Assembly: GCA_016218545.1 (NCBI GenBank)
Contig: JACRDQ010000042.1
Span: 1 to 64,000 of the forward strand
Source: Elusimicrobiota bacterium
GTDB lineage: Bacteria; Elusimicrobiota; Elusimicrobia; UBA1565; UBA9628
Length of the DNA stretch: 64,000 nt
Direction of reading: 5' to 3'
Below the pieces are notes generated by a model, which ran no database searches, was not told the origin of the DNA, and saw nothing but the letters and a program-made list of their open reading frames with translations. The position numbers and the translations under genes are program-made. This document shows positions 57,172 to 64,000 of the stretch, in pieces. Every line of letters starts with the position of its first letter. The stretch's first letter is position 1.

Positions 57172-57986
57172 GAACCGGCGCCTCGGACTTGCTCCTGGCT
57201 TTTCTCAGGCGCGACGCGTTCTTCTACGCCTCCTACAGGTTCGGCTTCGCCCTGGACCTGGTCTCCGTCCTGCTCTCCACCGCGACCTTCTTCTTCGTGG
57301 CCCGGCTCATCGGAGACCGTGCCCTGCCGTCCTTGGCAGCCTACGGAGGAGACTACTTCGCCTTCGTGCTCATCGGCATCGCGTTCTCCGCGTGCCAGGG
57401 CGTGTGCCTGCACTCCTTCTCCCAGAGCGTGCGCAAGGAGCAGCTCTTCGGCACGCTCGAGTCCGTGCTGACATCGCGGGTGAGCTTCCCCTGGCTCATC
57501 CTGGCCTCGAGCCAATGGGACTTCCTCTATGCAGGCCTCCAGGTGGGGCTCTACCTCGGGGCAGGGACCCTCTTCTTCGGCCTGGCCCTGCCGGCCGCCA
57601 ACCTGGCGGCCTTCAGCCTGGTACTGGCCTTCACCGCCGCGGCCTTCCTGAGCATCGGCCTGGCTTCCGCTGCCGTCATCCTGAGGTTCAGGCGGGGAGA
57701 CCCCGCTGCCTGGCTCATCGCAGCAGCCTCGGACCTCCTGGCAGGGGTCTACTTCCCGGTCTCCATCCTCCCCGAGCCCCTGAGGCTCCTCTCCAAGCTC
57801 GTGCCCATGACCCATTCCCTCGAGGGCCTGCGCATGACCCTGCTCGGGTCCGCGGGAGTCGCGGATGTCCTGCCCCAGATCCTTGCCCTGGCCGCCTTCT
57901 CCGCGGTGCTCGGGCCCCTGGGCGTCCTGAGCCTGCGCCTGGCCCTGGACGAGGCGCGCAAGAACGGCTCCCTGGGCCACTATTGA
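57168..57986 (+). CDS. ABC-2 type transporter permease
   Basis: 272 residues with six predicted helices. RYGFALDLVSVLLSTATFFF-like opening, VCLHSFSQSVRKEQLFGTLE (the ABC-2 coupling region) and PVSILPEPLRLLSKLVPMTH (conserved before the fifth helix) identify the family. GTG at 57168 overlaps the ATPase stop. It has no peptidase domain. It probably exports a lipid, polysaccharide or peptide with the ATPase upstream. Confidence 0.85.
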   Translation: MRTGASDLLLAFLRRDAFFYASYRFGFALDLVSVLLSTATFFFVARLIGDRALPSLAAYGGDYFAFVLIGIAFSACQGVCLHSFSQSVRKEQLFGTLESVLTSRVSFPWLILASSQWDFLYAGLQVGLYLGAGTLFFGLALPAANLAAFSLVLAFTAAAFLSIGLASAAVILRFRRGDPAAWLIAAASDLLAGVYFPVSILPEPLRLLSKLVPMTHSLEGLRMTLLGSAGVADVLPQILALAAFSAVLGPLGVLSLRLALDEARKNGSLGHY

Positions 57987-58013
57987 CAGGGCCGAGCGCA
58001 GCGGACGCAAATG

Positions 58014-58022
58014 TGGTAGATT
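58014..58022 (+). promoter_or_regulatory. Candidate extended -10 of the RiPP operon
   Basis: TGGTAGATT (TG-G-TAGATT, with TAGATT at 58017-58022) ends 9 bases before the ATG at 58032, again near-leaderless. A TTGACA at 57983-57988 is too far upstream to pair with it. Confidence 0.4.
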
Positions 58023-58031
58023 AACTCCGGC

Positions 58032-58889
58032 ATGCGCCCCGGGCGACCGTCCTCATTGACCATCACCAGCGGCCCCATCACCGTGGAGGCGAGGCTCCAC
58101 CCGGTCCCCGCCAGGCCAGGCAAGGGGCTCGACCCGGCCCGAGCCCGGAGACGCTACCAGGGCTTCCTCACCTCGAACCAGCCCCAGGTCGTGGCTGAGC
58201 TCACCCCCTTTAGAGGAGAGACCGGAGCCGAAGACGCGGCCGTCACAGGCTCAGGCCCTTTCGCGTGCAGCGCCGAGCGCTTCTCCTGGGAGCTCGACGG
58301 CCCCAGGTGCAGGGGCCGGCTCAACGCGAACCCCGCCGACCTCGATTCCCTGCTCCGAACCCTCTTCGCGCACCTCGCCGTGCGCTCCAACGGAGTCATC
58401 CTCCACGCGGCAAGCCTGTCTTTCGGAGGAAGGGCGCATCTCTTCGTGGGGGTTTCCGGAGCCGGCAAGACGACCCTTTCCCGCTGCTTGGGAGGCCGGA
58501 CTTTCGGAGGTCAGAAGGTCGCGACGCTCAGCGACGAGCTCGTGCTCCTCACGAACGAGGGCACTGCCGCATCCCCGAGGTTCCGGGTCCACTCCACCCC
58601 CTTCTGGGGAGAGTTCCGCATGCCGGCGAACAACGGCTCAGCTCCCCTGGGAAGGATATTCCTGCTCGCCAAGGGCAAGGCCAAGGTCGCACCCCTCGCC
58701 GCCGCTCAGGCCCAGGCACGGCTCCTGCGCTGCCTGGTCTGCTTCGAGCGCTCCAAGACGGTGCTGAGCTCCTCTTGGGACCTGCTCCTCGCAGCCCTGG
58801 CCCGCCATCCGGCAGCGGAGCTCTCATGGGACGGGAAGGACGCCGAACACATTGTCGAGATCATGAGGCAGGAAAGGACTACTCCATGA
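58032..58889 (+). CDS. HPr kinase-like protein of a RiPP operon
   Basis: 285 residues. A canonical P-loop, GVSGAGKTT (residues 140-148), is preceded by HAASLSFGGRAHLFV and followed by VATLSDELVLL, matching the HprK/PEPCK-type kinase core. The N-terminal 120 residues are the variable domain. HprK homologues in lasso-peptide clusters (for example paeninodin) phosphorylate the precursor peptide. Here the precursor at 60235 has a C-terminal Ser and other Ser/Thr residues. It overlaps pqqD by 4 bases and starts the RiPP operon. It differs in P-loop from the other HprK-like gene at 10204. Confidence 0.78.
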   Translation: MRPGRPSSLTITSGPITVEARLHPVPARPGKGLDPARARRRYQGFLTSNQPQVVAELTPFRGETGAEDAAVTGSGPFACSAERFSWELDGPRCRGRLNANPADLDSLLRTLFAHLAVRSNGVILHAASLSFGGRAHLFVGVSGAGKTTLSRCLGGRTFGGQKVATLSDELVLLTNEGTAASPRFRVHSTPFWGEFRMPANNGSAPLGRIFLLAKGKAKVAPLAAAQAQARLLRCLVCFERSKTVLSSSWDLLLAALARHPAAELSWDGKDAEHIVEIMRQERTTP

Positions 58890-59185
58890 AAACGGACTCA
58901 GCCCCCCTCGATCCTCGCCTCCCCCGTGGGGGGAGGCTCGCAAAAAGACTCGCGCACCGCGTCATCGAAGGCCAGGCCTTCGTGCTCGACCCGACGCAGA
59001 GCATGCTCCACCGCCTCAACCCGAGCGCAAGCCTCATCTGGGAAGCGCTCTCCAAAGGAAAGGCCCCTGAAGAAGCCGCTGTCCTGCTCAGCGAGGAATT
59101 CGCGGTCGGCAGGGACGAGGCCAGGCGCGACACCGCCGAGTTCATCGCCCTGCTCCAAGGACAAGGTCTGCTCGAGGATGCCTGA
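58886..59185 (+). CDS. PqqD-family peptide chaperone
   Basis: 99 residues. The family pattern is clear: RVIEGQAFVLDPTQSMLHRL, then NPSASLIWEALSKGKAPEEA and a C-terminal helix EFIALLQGQGLLED. PqqD/RRE domains bind the leader of a RiPP precursor and present it to the radical SAM enzyme. It overlaps both neighbours (ATGA upstream, 8 bases with the radical SAM gene), implying coordinated synthesis. Confidence 0.88.
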   Translation: MKTDSAPLDPRLPRGGRLAKRLAHRVIEGQAFVLDPTQSMLHRLNPSASLIWEALSKGKAPEEAAVLLSEEFAVGRDEARRDTAEFIALLQGQGLLEDA

Positions 59186-60224
59186 GCCTTCCGCCCCGTC
59201 TTTGCTCTCGGACCTGCAGGCCAAGGCAGAGGCGTCGTCCACGCCCCTGACCATGGTGCTCGAGCTCACGCACCGGTGCAACCTGGGCTGCAGGCACTGC
59301 TACCTTCCCTCCTCTGCAAGGGAAGCCTCCCGCGAGCAGGCCTCGGAGCTTTCCCTGGACGAGTGGAAGCGGGTCCTCGGAGAGCTCGCTGTCGAAGGGA
59401 CCCTCTTCCTCACCTTCACCGGCGGCGAGGCACTTCTAAGAAAGGACCTCGGTTCCATCCTCGAGACCAGCAGGGGCTTGAACTTCCATGTCGAGCTCTT
59501 CACCAACGCGACCCTGCTGACGCCTGGAGACGCGGACCTCTGGTCGCGGCTCGGAGTGGCAGGGGTCGGAGTCTCGGTCTACGGGCCTGACAGCCCAGGG
59601 CACGACCGGGTCACAGGAGCGCCGGGCTCCTTTGACCGGACCCTGGCCGGGATCAAGCTCCTGAGGGAGCGCGGCATCCCGGTGCGGTTCAAGGTCCCGC
59701 TCATGAGGTCCAACGCTTCCTCCTATCGCGCGATCCTGGCTCTGGCCCAAAGCCTGGGCGCTACCTGGCAGGTGGACCCTCTGCTGACCCCGGCCAATGA
59801 CGGCTCGGACATCCCGTCGCGCCTGGGCCTCGACGACGAGGCTCTTTCCTCGGCGTTCCGGGACCCGCTCCTCTGCTCGTCGGAATCCCTGGCCTCGGCC
59901 CAGGCCCCTGGGCCGGACGACTCAGCGTGCTCGGCGGGCCGCACCTTCGCCGCCATCGGGCCTTGCGGCGACGTCTATCCGTGCCTGCAATGGCTTGAGT
60001 CCGCCGGGAACACCCGGACCGCGTCCTTCAGGAGCATCTGGCAGCACTCCGCGCTCCTCCTGGATGCCAGAGGCCGCGCCTGGAAGGACCTCAAGCCCTG
60101 CCCGACCTGCGCCGGATCCCACTATTCGCACTGCCCGGGCCTTGCCATGCTCGAGCACCAGGACCCTGCCGTGCCTCCGCGAAGCTCCTGCAGGCTCACT
60201 GCTGCGATGCGCGCCACTACCTAG
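59178..60224 (+). CDS. Radical SAM/SPASM peptide maturase
   Basis: 348 residues. The SAM cluster motif is C34-x3-C38-x2-C41 (THRCNLGCRHCYLP). TFTGGEALLR, LFTNATLLTP and GVSVYGPDSPGHDRVTG are standard for PqqE/AlbA-like enzymes. A SPASM region near the C-terminus has ACSAGRTFAAIGPCGDVYPC and CPTCAGSHYSHCPGL, enough cysteines for auxiliary Fe-S clusters. It likely forms a thioether, C-C or similar crosslink in the peptide encoded 10 bases downstream. ATG at 59178 lies 8 bases inside pqqD. Confidence 0.88.
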   Translation: MPEPSAPSLLSDLQAKAEASSTPLTMVLELTHRCNLGCRHCYLPSSAREASREQASELSLDEWKRVLGELAVEGTLFLTFTGGEALLRKDLGSILETSRGLNFHVELFTNATLLTPGDADLWSRLGVAGVGVSVYGPDSPGHDRVTGAPGSFDRTLAGIKLLRERGIPVRFKVPLMRSNASSYRAILALAQSLGATWQVDPLLTPANDGSDIPSRLGLDDEALSSAFRDPLLCSSESLASAQAPGPDDSACSAGRTFAAIGPCGDVYPCLQWLESAGNTRTASFRSIWQHSALLLDARGRAWKDLKPCPTCAGSHYSHCPGLAMLEHQDPAVPPRSSCRLTAAMRATT

Positions 60225-60234
60225 AGGAGACGAC

Positions 60235-60384
60235 ATGACCGACAAAAAGAAGAAACCCTACGCCAAACCGAAGCTCGAGTCCGAGAAGATCGTGGAGACC
60301 TCGACGTTGGCGTGCGGCAAGTGCACGAGCGGCCCCTCGGGCATAGGCTCGCCGCCGTGCAAATCAGTCAGGAAGAACTCATGA
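60235..60384 (+). CDS. Putative RiPP precursor peptide (49 residues)
   Basis: The ATG at 60235 follows AGAGGAG by 6 bases. A Lys-rich leader (KKKKPYAKPKLESEKIVET) is followed by a short core with Cys27, Cys30 and Cys42 among Gly, Ser and Pro (ACGKCTSGPSGIGSPPC), ending in Lys/Arg and a terminal Ser49. The leader resembles the KPY-KP-L-E-E pattern seen in other small peptides next to radical SAM genes. Its place between the maturase and a protease, with a 4-base overlap to the latter, makes it the obvious substrate. Modification chemistry is unknown. Confidence 0.75.
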   Translation: MTDKKKKPYAKPKLESEKIVETSTLACGKCTSGPSGIGSPPCKSVRKNS

Positions 60385-60776
60385 GCCAGGGGGGGGGCCA
60401 GCCGTCCCCCATCTTCTTCCGGCTCCAAGGCGGGTGCATGCGCCCCCTCATCAAGGACGGAACGGTCCTGGCCATCCGCCCGGCTCCAGCCTCGGCCCTG
60501 CGGCCGGGGGACCTCGCGCTCTACGACGTCTGGGGCAAGCGCATGCTCCACCGCGTCTGGTGGACGAAACCCGGCAAGGTGTGGCTCAAGGACGACACAG
60601 GCACGGTGGCCCTCCACAAGATCCCGGACCGCAAGGTCCTCGGAGTCCTCCAGAGCCCTGGCCCGCTCTCCAGCGGCTGGACCGGCCTGGCCTACGGCCT
60701 GGCTGCCACCGCGCTCTTCTCCATGGGACGCCGGCTCAAGCAGGGCTTCACGACCCGGCTCAAAAGGAAGTCGTGA
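60381..60776 (+). CDS. S24/S26-like protease with Cys at the nucleophile position
   Basis: 131 residues from ATG at 60381. The family box GxSMxP reads GGCMRPLI, with Cys19 replacing the catalytic Ser. LRPGDLALYD and MLHRVWW follow; His57 occupies the general-base place used by His-type (SipW/ER-like) signal peptidases. LKDDTGTVALHKIP and VLGVL complete the domain. A single C-terminal helix (GLAYGLAATALFSMG) anchors it. In this operon it could cleave the RiPP leader or bind the peptide if inactive. The 3' end overlaps the converging PorV-like gene by 17 bases. Confidence 0.75.
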   Translation: MSQGGGQPSPIFFRLQGGCMRPLIKDGTVLAIRPAPASALRPGDLALYDVWGKRMLHRVWWTKPGKVWLKDDTGTVALHKIPDRKVLGVLQSPGPLSSGWTGLAYGLAATALFSMGRRLKQGFTTRLKRKS

Positions 60777-61692
60777 GCGTGAAGTGGTGCGGGCTTCCGA
60801 GCGAGCCCATGGGCTGGAACGCGTAGTCGAACCCGAAGCTCCCCCAGCCGAACCCGAGCCCGAAATCCGCTCCTGAGAAACCCCGCACATCGCCCACGGT
60901 CCTGGAATTGAACCCGGCGCGGCCGGCCAGGGACCAGCCCTTGCCTGAAGACCAGGAGTATTCGGCTCCAAGACCTGCGAACGGGTCGTCATCCCTGGGC
61001 ACGGCCAGGTCCAGGGTCACCAGCCAGGCCCGGCCATGCCGCCAGGCAGCTCCCAGCCGCCCCTCCAGCGGAAGCTCCTCTGAATCCGACTCGAACTCGA
61101 GGTCCCCGCCCAGGTTCCTGAGCACGGCGGCCAATGAGAGGCGCCGGCCCAGGTACGCCGGGGACAGCACGGCCAAGTCCACGGCCCAGGTCCTGGCCGT
61201 GTCGAGGACCCGGGATTCCAGGTACTTGGCTGCCATGCCCGCTGAGAAGCCTTCCAGGAACATCGCTCCTTGGCCGAGGGTACGGCCCAAGCCCAGGGAG
61301 AGGCAGTAGTCGCTCGGAGAGAAGGTCCCGGTCTGAGCTCCGGTCTCGTCAGTCTCCACGAGCTTGCCCACGGACAAGTAGCGCAGCCCGATGCCGGCTC
61401 CCCCCCAAGGACCGGAGAGGCCGTAGGAAGCCTGTTCCAAGGAGCTCTCCTCCAGGTATTCCGCGTGCGAGAACGCGGCGGCGTGGCGGGCTCCGCTTGT
61501 CCCGCGGGACAGGGCCGCCGGGTTCCAGAAGAGCGCGTCAGAGCCCGAGGGAGCGGCGGCGTAGGCCTCGCCCATGGCCACGGCCCTGGCGCCCGCCGGA
61601 AGCTTGAGGAACGACCCTGCAGTGGAGGCCCGCTCCGCTGACACGGCCCATGCAAGGCTGGGCAGCAGGAGGGCGAGCCAGGCCGTCATCAT
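60760..61692 (-). CDS. PorV/PorQ-like (UPF0164) outer-membrane beta-barrel protein
   Basis: 310 residues. After a signal peptide (TAWLALLLPSLAWAVSA), AGSFLKLPAGARAVAMGEAY, then AYAAAPSGSDALFWNPAALS, is the classical UPF0164/PorV opening. Alternating beta strands run to a terminal HHFTLTTSF, a C-terminal aromatic typical of barrels. PorV shuttles cargo in type IX secretion, but relatives also occur without that system. It overlaps the upstream secreted-protein gene by 4 bases, pointing to a transporter/cargo pair. Confidence 0.82.
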   Translation of the reverse strand: MMTAWLALLLPSLAWAVSAERASTAGSFLKLPAGARAVAMGEAYAAAPSGSDALFWNPAALSRGTSGARHAAAFSHAEYLEESSLEQASYGLSGPWGGAGIGLRYLSVGKLVETDETGAQTGTFSPSDYCLSLGLGRTLGQGAMFLEGFSAGMAAKYLESRVLDTARTWAVDLAVLSPAYLGRRLSLAAVLRNLGGDLEFESDSEELPLEGRLGAAWRHGRAWLVTLDLAVPRDDDPFAGLGAEYSWSSGKGWSLAGRAGFNSRTVGDVRGFSGADFGLGFGWGSFGFDYAFQPMGSLGSPHHFTLTTSF

Positions 61693-63809
61693 CGCTGCAC
61701 CGCGACCTTGAGGGTCCGGCGCTTGCCTCCTGACTCTACGTAGACGAGGTACGCTCCGGTCCCGACCTTCTCGCCCTTGGCATTCCTGCCGTCCCAGGAC
61801 ACCATGCCGGCGGCATCAGCCGTGAAGTCCCGCACCTTCTCCCCCGAGAACGCGAGCACGCGCACGAGCGCTCCGGCAGGGATGCGGTCGAGGATCATGG
61901 CTGCGTGGCCGCGGCTGGGCCTCAAGGGATTGGGGAAGGCACGCACCGCGGAGAGCGCTCCCGCGTCCGCGGAGGCCATGACCTGGAAGAGCGAGAGGTG
62001 GTTCGTCCTGCCGGTCACGCGGTTCAAGGACGGCTCAGGCGTGGATTTGAGCGGGACCCAGGTCCTGGACACCGGGTCGTAGCGGCCGACCAGGAGCTTG
62101 TCCTCATCCACACCGGCGACGGCCGCGTCGCTGTAGCTCAGCGTGATCAGGAGCTCCCCGTCCGGCTGGACGCCTCCGGCGGAGACGATCTCGACTCCGG
62201 TCTCAGGGGAGAGCGGTCCCAGGCTCCCGTCGCCCGCCGGGAACGACTGGGGCACGGAGAAGCTCAGCGTCGTCGGACCCGGGAACGCTCCTTCAGGGAT
62301 GAACACGGAGACCGGCCCGTCCGGAGCGGCGAAGGTCACGGTCCGGCCCGAGCCCGCTGAAGCGCTCGCGGACTCCGCGGGCCTGGTCCAGGCCGAGGCG
62401 GCCGAAGAGAACGCCACCCCGGACGCATTGACCGCTCCGGCATAGCGGTAGTAGCTCGTGCCGTGCACGAGACCGGTCTCCGTGTAGAACGTCACGCCCG
62501 CTGCCAGGGAAGCGACCAGGGCATAGGGACCCGTCCATGCCGAGGCGCCGTAGAGGGCGAAACCCGTCTCGCTGGAGGAGTTGTCCACCCAGGTCCAGGT
62601 GACCGAGGTCAGGTGCACGGCCACGGAGGTGAACCCCGTGGCCGCCCCTGCCAGGGAACCCGCTCCTCCGGTCACCGGAGCCAGGAACCCGGCGGCTGTG
62701 GCCGAGGAGTACTTCAGCTCCGGGTTGGCGATATTGGGATCCGCATAGAGGAATTGGGGATTGCCCGACCCGTCCAAAGCCAGGCTCACGGAGTAGGCTC
62801 CGCCGGTGGCGTCGTCCACGGTCTGGGTGCTCCAGGACACTCCGTCGAACCTGGCGTAGGCGGCAGCAGGATCGCCGTTGGGATCCGAATCATCGCTGAA
62901 CGCCAGCTGCGGCCGGCCCGAGCCGTCGAGGGACATGGACAGGCTGATGGCCGGGTCCGGAGCCGAGCCCAGGGGCAAAGCCTCAGCGCTCGACCATGCC
63001 CCGCCCGTCTTCTGGAGCACGAGCGCCTGGCCCGGGCCGAAGAGCATGGCCGCGACCACGGGCTCCCCGCTCCCGTTGAACGCCAAGCTGATGGCCGAGA
63101 CCGTGCGCTGCGCGGAAAGCGCGGCCTCGACCCCGCCCCATGAGGACCCGTCATGCGCGATGTACCTCAGAGTGGAGGTCCCCTCGTCGAAATACGCGAC
63201 CGCCGGCCGACTGGCCGGGTCCAGGGCCAGGGCCGCGCGCCGAAAATGGCCTGAATCGCCTCCGAGGTCCGAGAACACGCTCGCTGAGGCGTCCAGGACA
63301 GCAAGGCTCCATGCGGCCCCGTCGAACACGCCGTACTTGAGCTCCCCGCTCAAGCCGCCGTACGCCAAGTGAGTCCTCGCCGCGGCGTCCACGGCCACGG
63401 CAGTGAAGGAGGAGTTCGGCACCCCGGGATCGACGCTGTCGATGGTCCAGGCCCCTGCTGCCGAGCGTCTCGCGCAGCAGATCCCGCCGCACGGAGCGGT
63501 GTTCGAGAAGAAGGCCAGGTGCACGGTCTTGTCCGGTCCGAGCGCAGCGGAAAGATAGACAGGATCCCTTCCGTCCGCCACGATCTCGGCCGCTCCCCAG
63601 GCTCCCGGAGGCGTGCGCCTGCGGTACTTGACCTGGCCGGAGCCCTGGTCGAAATAGGCGGCGTGCAGCACGCCGTCAGGTCCGATGAGGATATTCGCGG
63701 AAAGACCCGTGCTCCCTGAGGCGTCCACGGTCGAACTGCTCAGTTGGAGAGAAGCTGCATGAGCCTGTCCCGCGAGGAGGAGCAGGGCCAGCCATGTGAC
63801 TGAACGCAT
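61689..63809 (-). CDS. Large secreted beta-rich protein with FlgD-like C-terminal domain
   Basis: 706 residues from ATG at 63809 (a GTG at 63821 is also possible). Signal peptide MRSVTWLALLLLAGQAHA. Residues ~20-375 carry repeated propeller-like units of the form LALDGSGNPQFLYAD. A fibronectin type III-like region follows (WTWVDNSSSETGFALYGAS), then a ZU5/SLH-like GPVSVFIPEGAFPGPTTLSF. The last ~85 residues form a FlgD-Ig/T9SS-type sorting domain (VRAFPNPLRPSRGHAAMIL, then VSWDGRNAKGEKVGTGAYLV). It is coupled to a PorV-like gene. It is probably displayed on or released from the surface; the ligand is unknown. Confidence 0.78.
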   Translation of the reverse strand: MRSVTWLALLLLAGQAHAASLQLSSSTVDASGSTGLSANILIGPDGVLHAAYFDQGSGQVKYRRRTPPGAWGAAEIVADGRDPVYLSAALGPDKTVHLAFFSNTAPCGGICCARRSAAGAWTIDSVDPGVPNSSFTAVAVDAAARTHLAYGGLSGELKYGVFDGAAWSLAVLDASASVFSDLGGDSGHFRRAALALDPASRPAVAYFDEGTSTLRYIAHDGSSWGGVEAALSAQRTVSAISLAFNGSGEPVVAAMLFGPGQALVLQKTGGAWSSAEALPLGSAPDPAISLSMSLDGSGRPQLAFSDDSDPNGDPAAAYARFDGVSWSTQTVDDATGGAYSVSLALDGSGNPQFLYADPNIANPELKYSSATAAGFLAPVTGGAGSLAGAATGFTSVAVHLTSVTWTWVDNSSSETGFALYGASAWTGPYALVASLAAGVTFYTETGLVHGTSYYRYAGAVNASGVAFSSAASAWTRPAESASASAGSGRTVTFAAPDGPVSVFIPEGAFPGPTTLSFSVPQSFPAGDGSLGPLSPETGVEIVSAGGVQPDGELLITLSYSDAAVAGVDEDKLLVGRYDPVSRTWVPLKSTPEPSLNRVTGRTNHLSLFQVMASADAGALSAVRAFPNPLRPSRGHAAMILDRIPAGALVRVLAFSGEKVRDFTADAAGMVSWDGRNAKGEKVGTGAYLVYVESGGKRRTLKVAVQR

Positions 63810-63867
63810 ATTGTATTTCACCAGGAATGTGTTACACTTAATAAGTGCTGGTCCGGGCCTGGCGCAT

Positions 63868-63873
63868 ATTATA
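63868..63873 (-). promoter_or_regulatory. Candidate -10 of the secreted-protein operon
   Basis: TATAAT on the minus strand lies 58 bases before the ATG at 63809, inside the loop of an inverted repeat CCGGGCCT...AGGCCCGG (63853-63886). A matching -35 is not evident. Confidence 0.4.
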
Positions 63874-63969
63874 CTAATAGGCCCGGGAAAGAGTAGCTTT
63901 TCGTCTTCGTATTATGGAACCTCTTAACCATGGGGTAGGGGGGTTATTGTGTTTTTAAAGGAGTCTGTC

Positions 63970-64000
63970 ATGGCCAGAGACTTGAATCGCAGCATCCATG
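63970..64000 (+). CDS. Start of a gene cut by the window end
   Basis: ATG at 63970 follows AAAGGAG by 6 bases and opens MARDLNRSIH. Only ten residues are visible, so no product can be named. The AT-rich 140-base spacer before it has TATTAT at 63911-63916 as a possible -10. Confidence 0.5.
   Translation, partial: MARDLNRSIH

Noticed and set aside
63853..63969. Possible riboswitch in the divergent spacer at the window end
   Set aside because: There is a short inverted repeat and a G-rich stretch, but no known aptamer core was recognised.

Overview
The window is about 64 kb of GC-rich, densely packed bacterial DNA in which most genes overlap their neighbours by 1-20 bases. The cell is clearly diderm: it has a Pal-type lipoprotein, Wza/Wzc capsule export, a PorV-like barrel and several lipoproteins. 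A class II (B12-dependent) ribonucleotide reductase, an anaerobe-type hybrid cluster protein and a nitrite-ammonifying cytochrome set point to an anaerobic or facultative life. Gene content and style (pseudopilin operons, FlgD-type C-terminal domains, long coiled-coil proteins) fit an uncultured lineage such as Elusimicrobiota. That assignment is inference; no rRNA is present to confirm it.

Layout. 1-1326: 3' part of nrdJ. 1552-5964: pseudopilin operon behind a sigma70-like promoter and a CRP-like site. 6021-12014: tmk, holB, metG, then a glycosyltransferase, an HprK-like P-loop protein and an LssY-type protein. 11923-13403 (minus): pssA and psd. 13460-13543 (minus): tRNA-Leu(UAA). 13568-17568: a decayed genomic island bounded by a duplicated half tRNA-Leu. 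It holds an integrase remnant, an aspS of atypical composition and a DUF4143 ATPase. 17645-21276 (minus): SH3 protein, Pal, peptidoglycan-binding lipoprotein and SpoIID-TPR protein, divergent from a LysR/NhaR-like regulator. 22449-24767: two tiny genes, mgtE and a lipoprotein. 24784-31359: an Rrf2 regulator with its operator, then hcp, a ferredoxin, an octaheme HAO-like cytochrome, nrfH and nrfA, forming a nitrogen-oxide detoxification and ammonification unit.

31356-35307 (minus): glycosyltransferases, one fused to a DUF2993-like domain. 35379-39297: sugar-nucleotide genes (two nucleotidyltransferases, cupin isomerase, phosphomannomutase), then metK. 40628-42725: small membrane protein, ECF sigma factor and anti-sigma factor. 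42827-48362: two paralogous coiled-coil proteins (1459 and about 371 residues) sharing a novel-looking N-terminal motif. 48359-55192 (minus): capsule/exopolysaccharide operon. 55304-57986: a degenerate HD-GYP protein and an ABC exporter. 58032-60776: a compact putative RiPP operon containing an HprK-like kinase, PqqD, a radical SAM/SPASM enzyme, a 49-residue Cys-containing precursor and an S26-like protease whose nucleophile position is Cys. 60760-63809 (minus): PorV-like protein and a secreted beta-rich protein. A new gene begins at 63970.

The strongest candidate for an undescribed system is the 58032-60776 RiPP operon, probably served by the ABC exporter just upstream. Next are the paired coiled-coil proteins and the tRNA-Leu island. 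A recurring extended -10 motif lies only 6-13 bases before several start codons, which suggests that leaderless transcripts are common in this organism.
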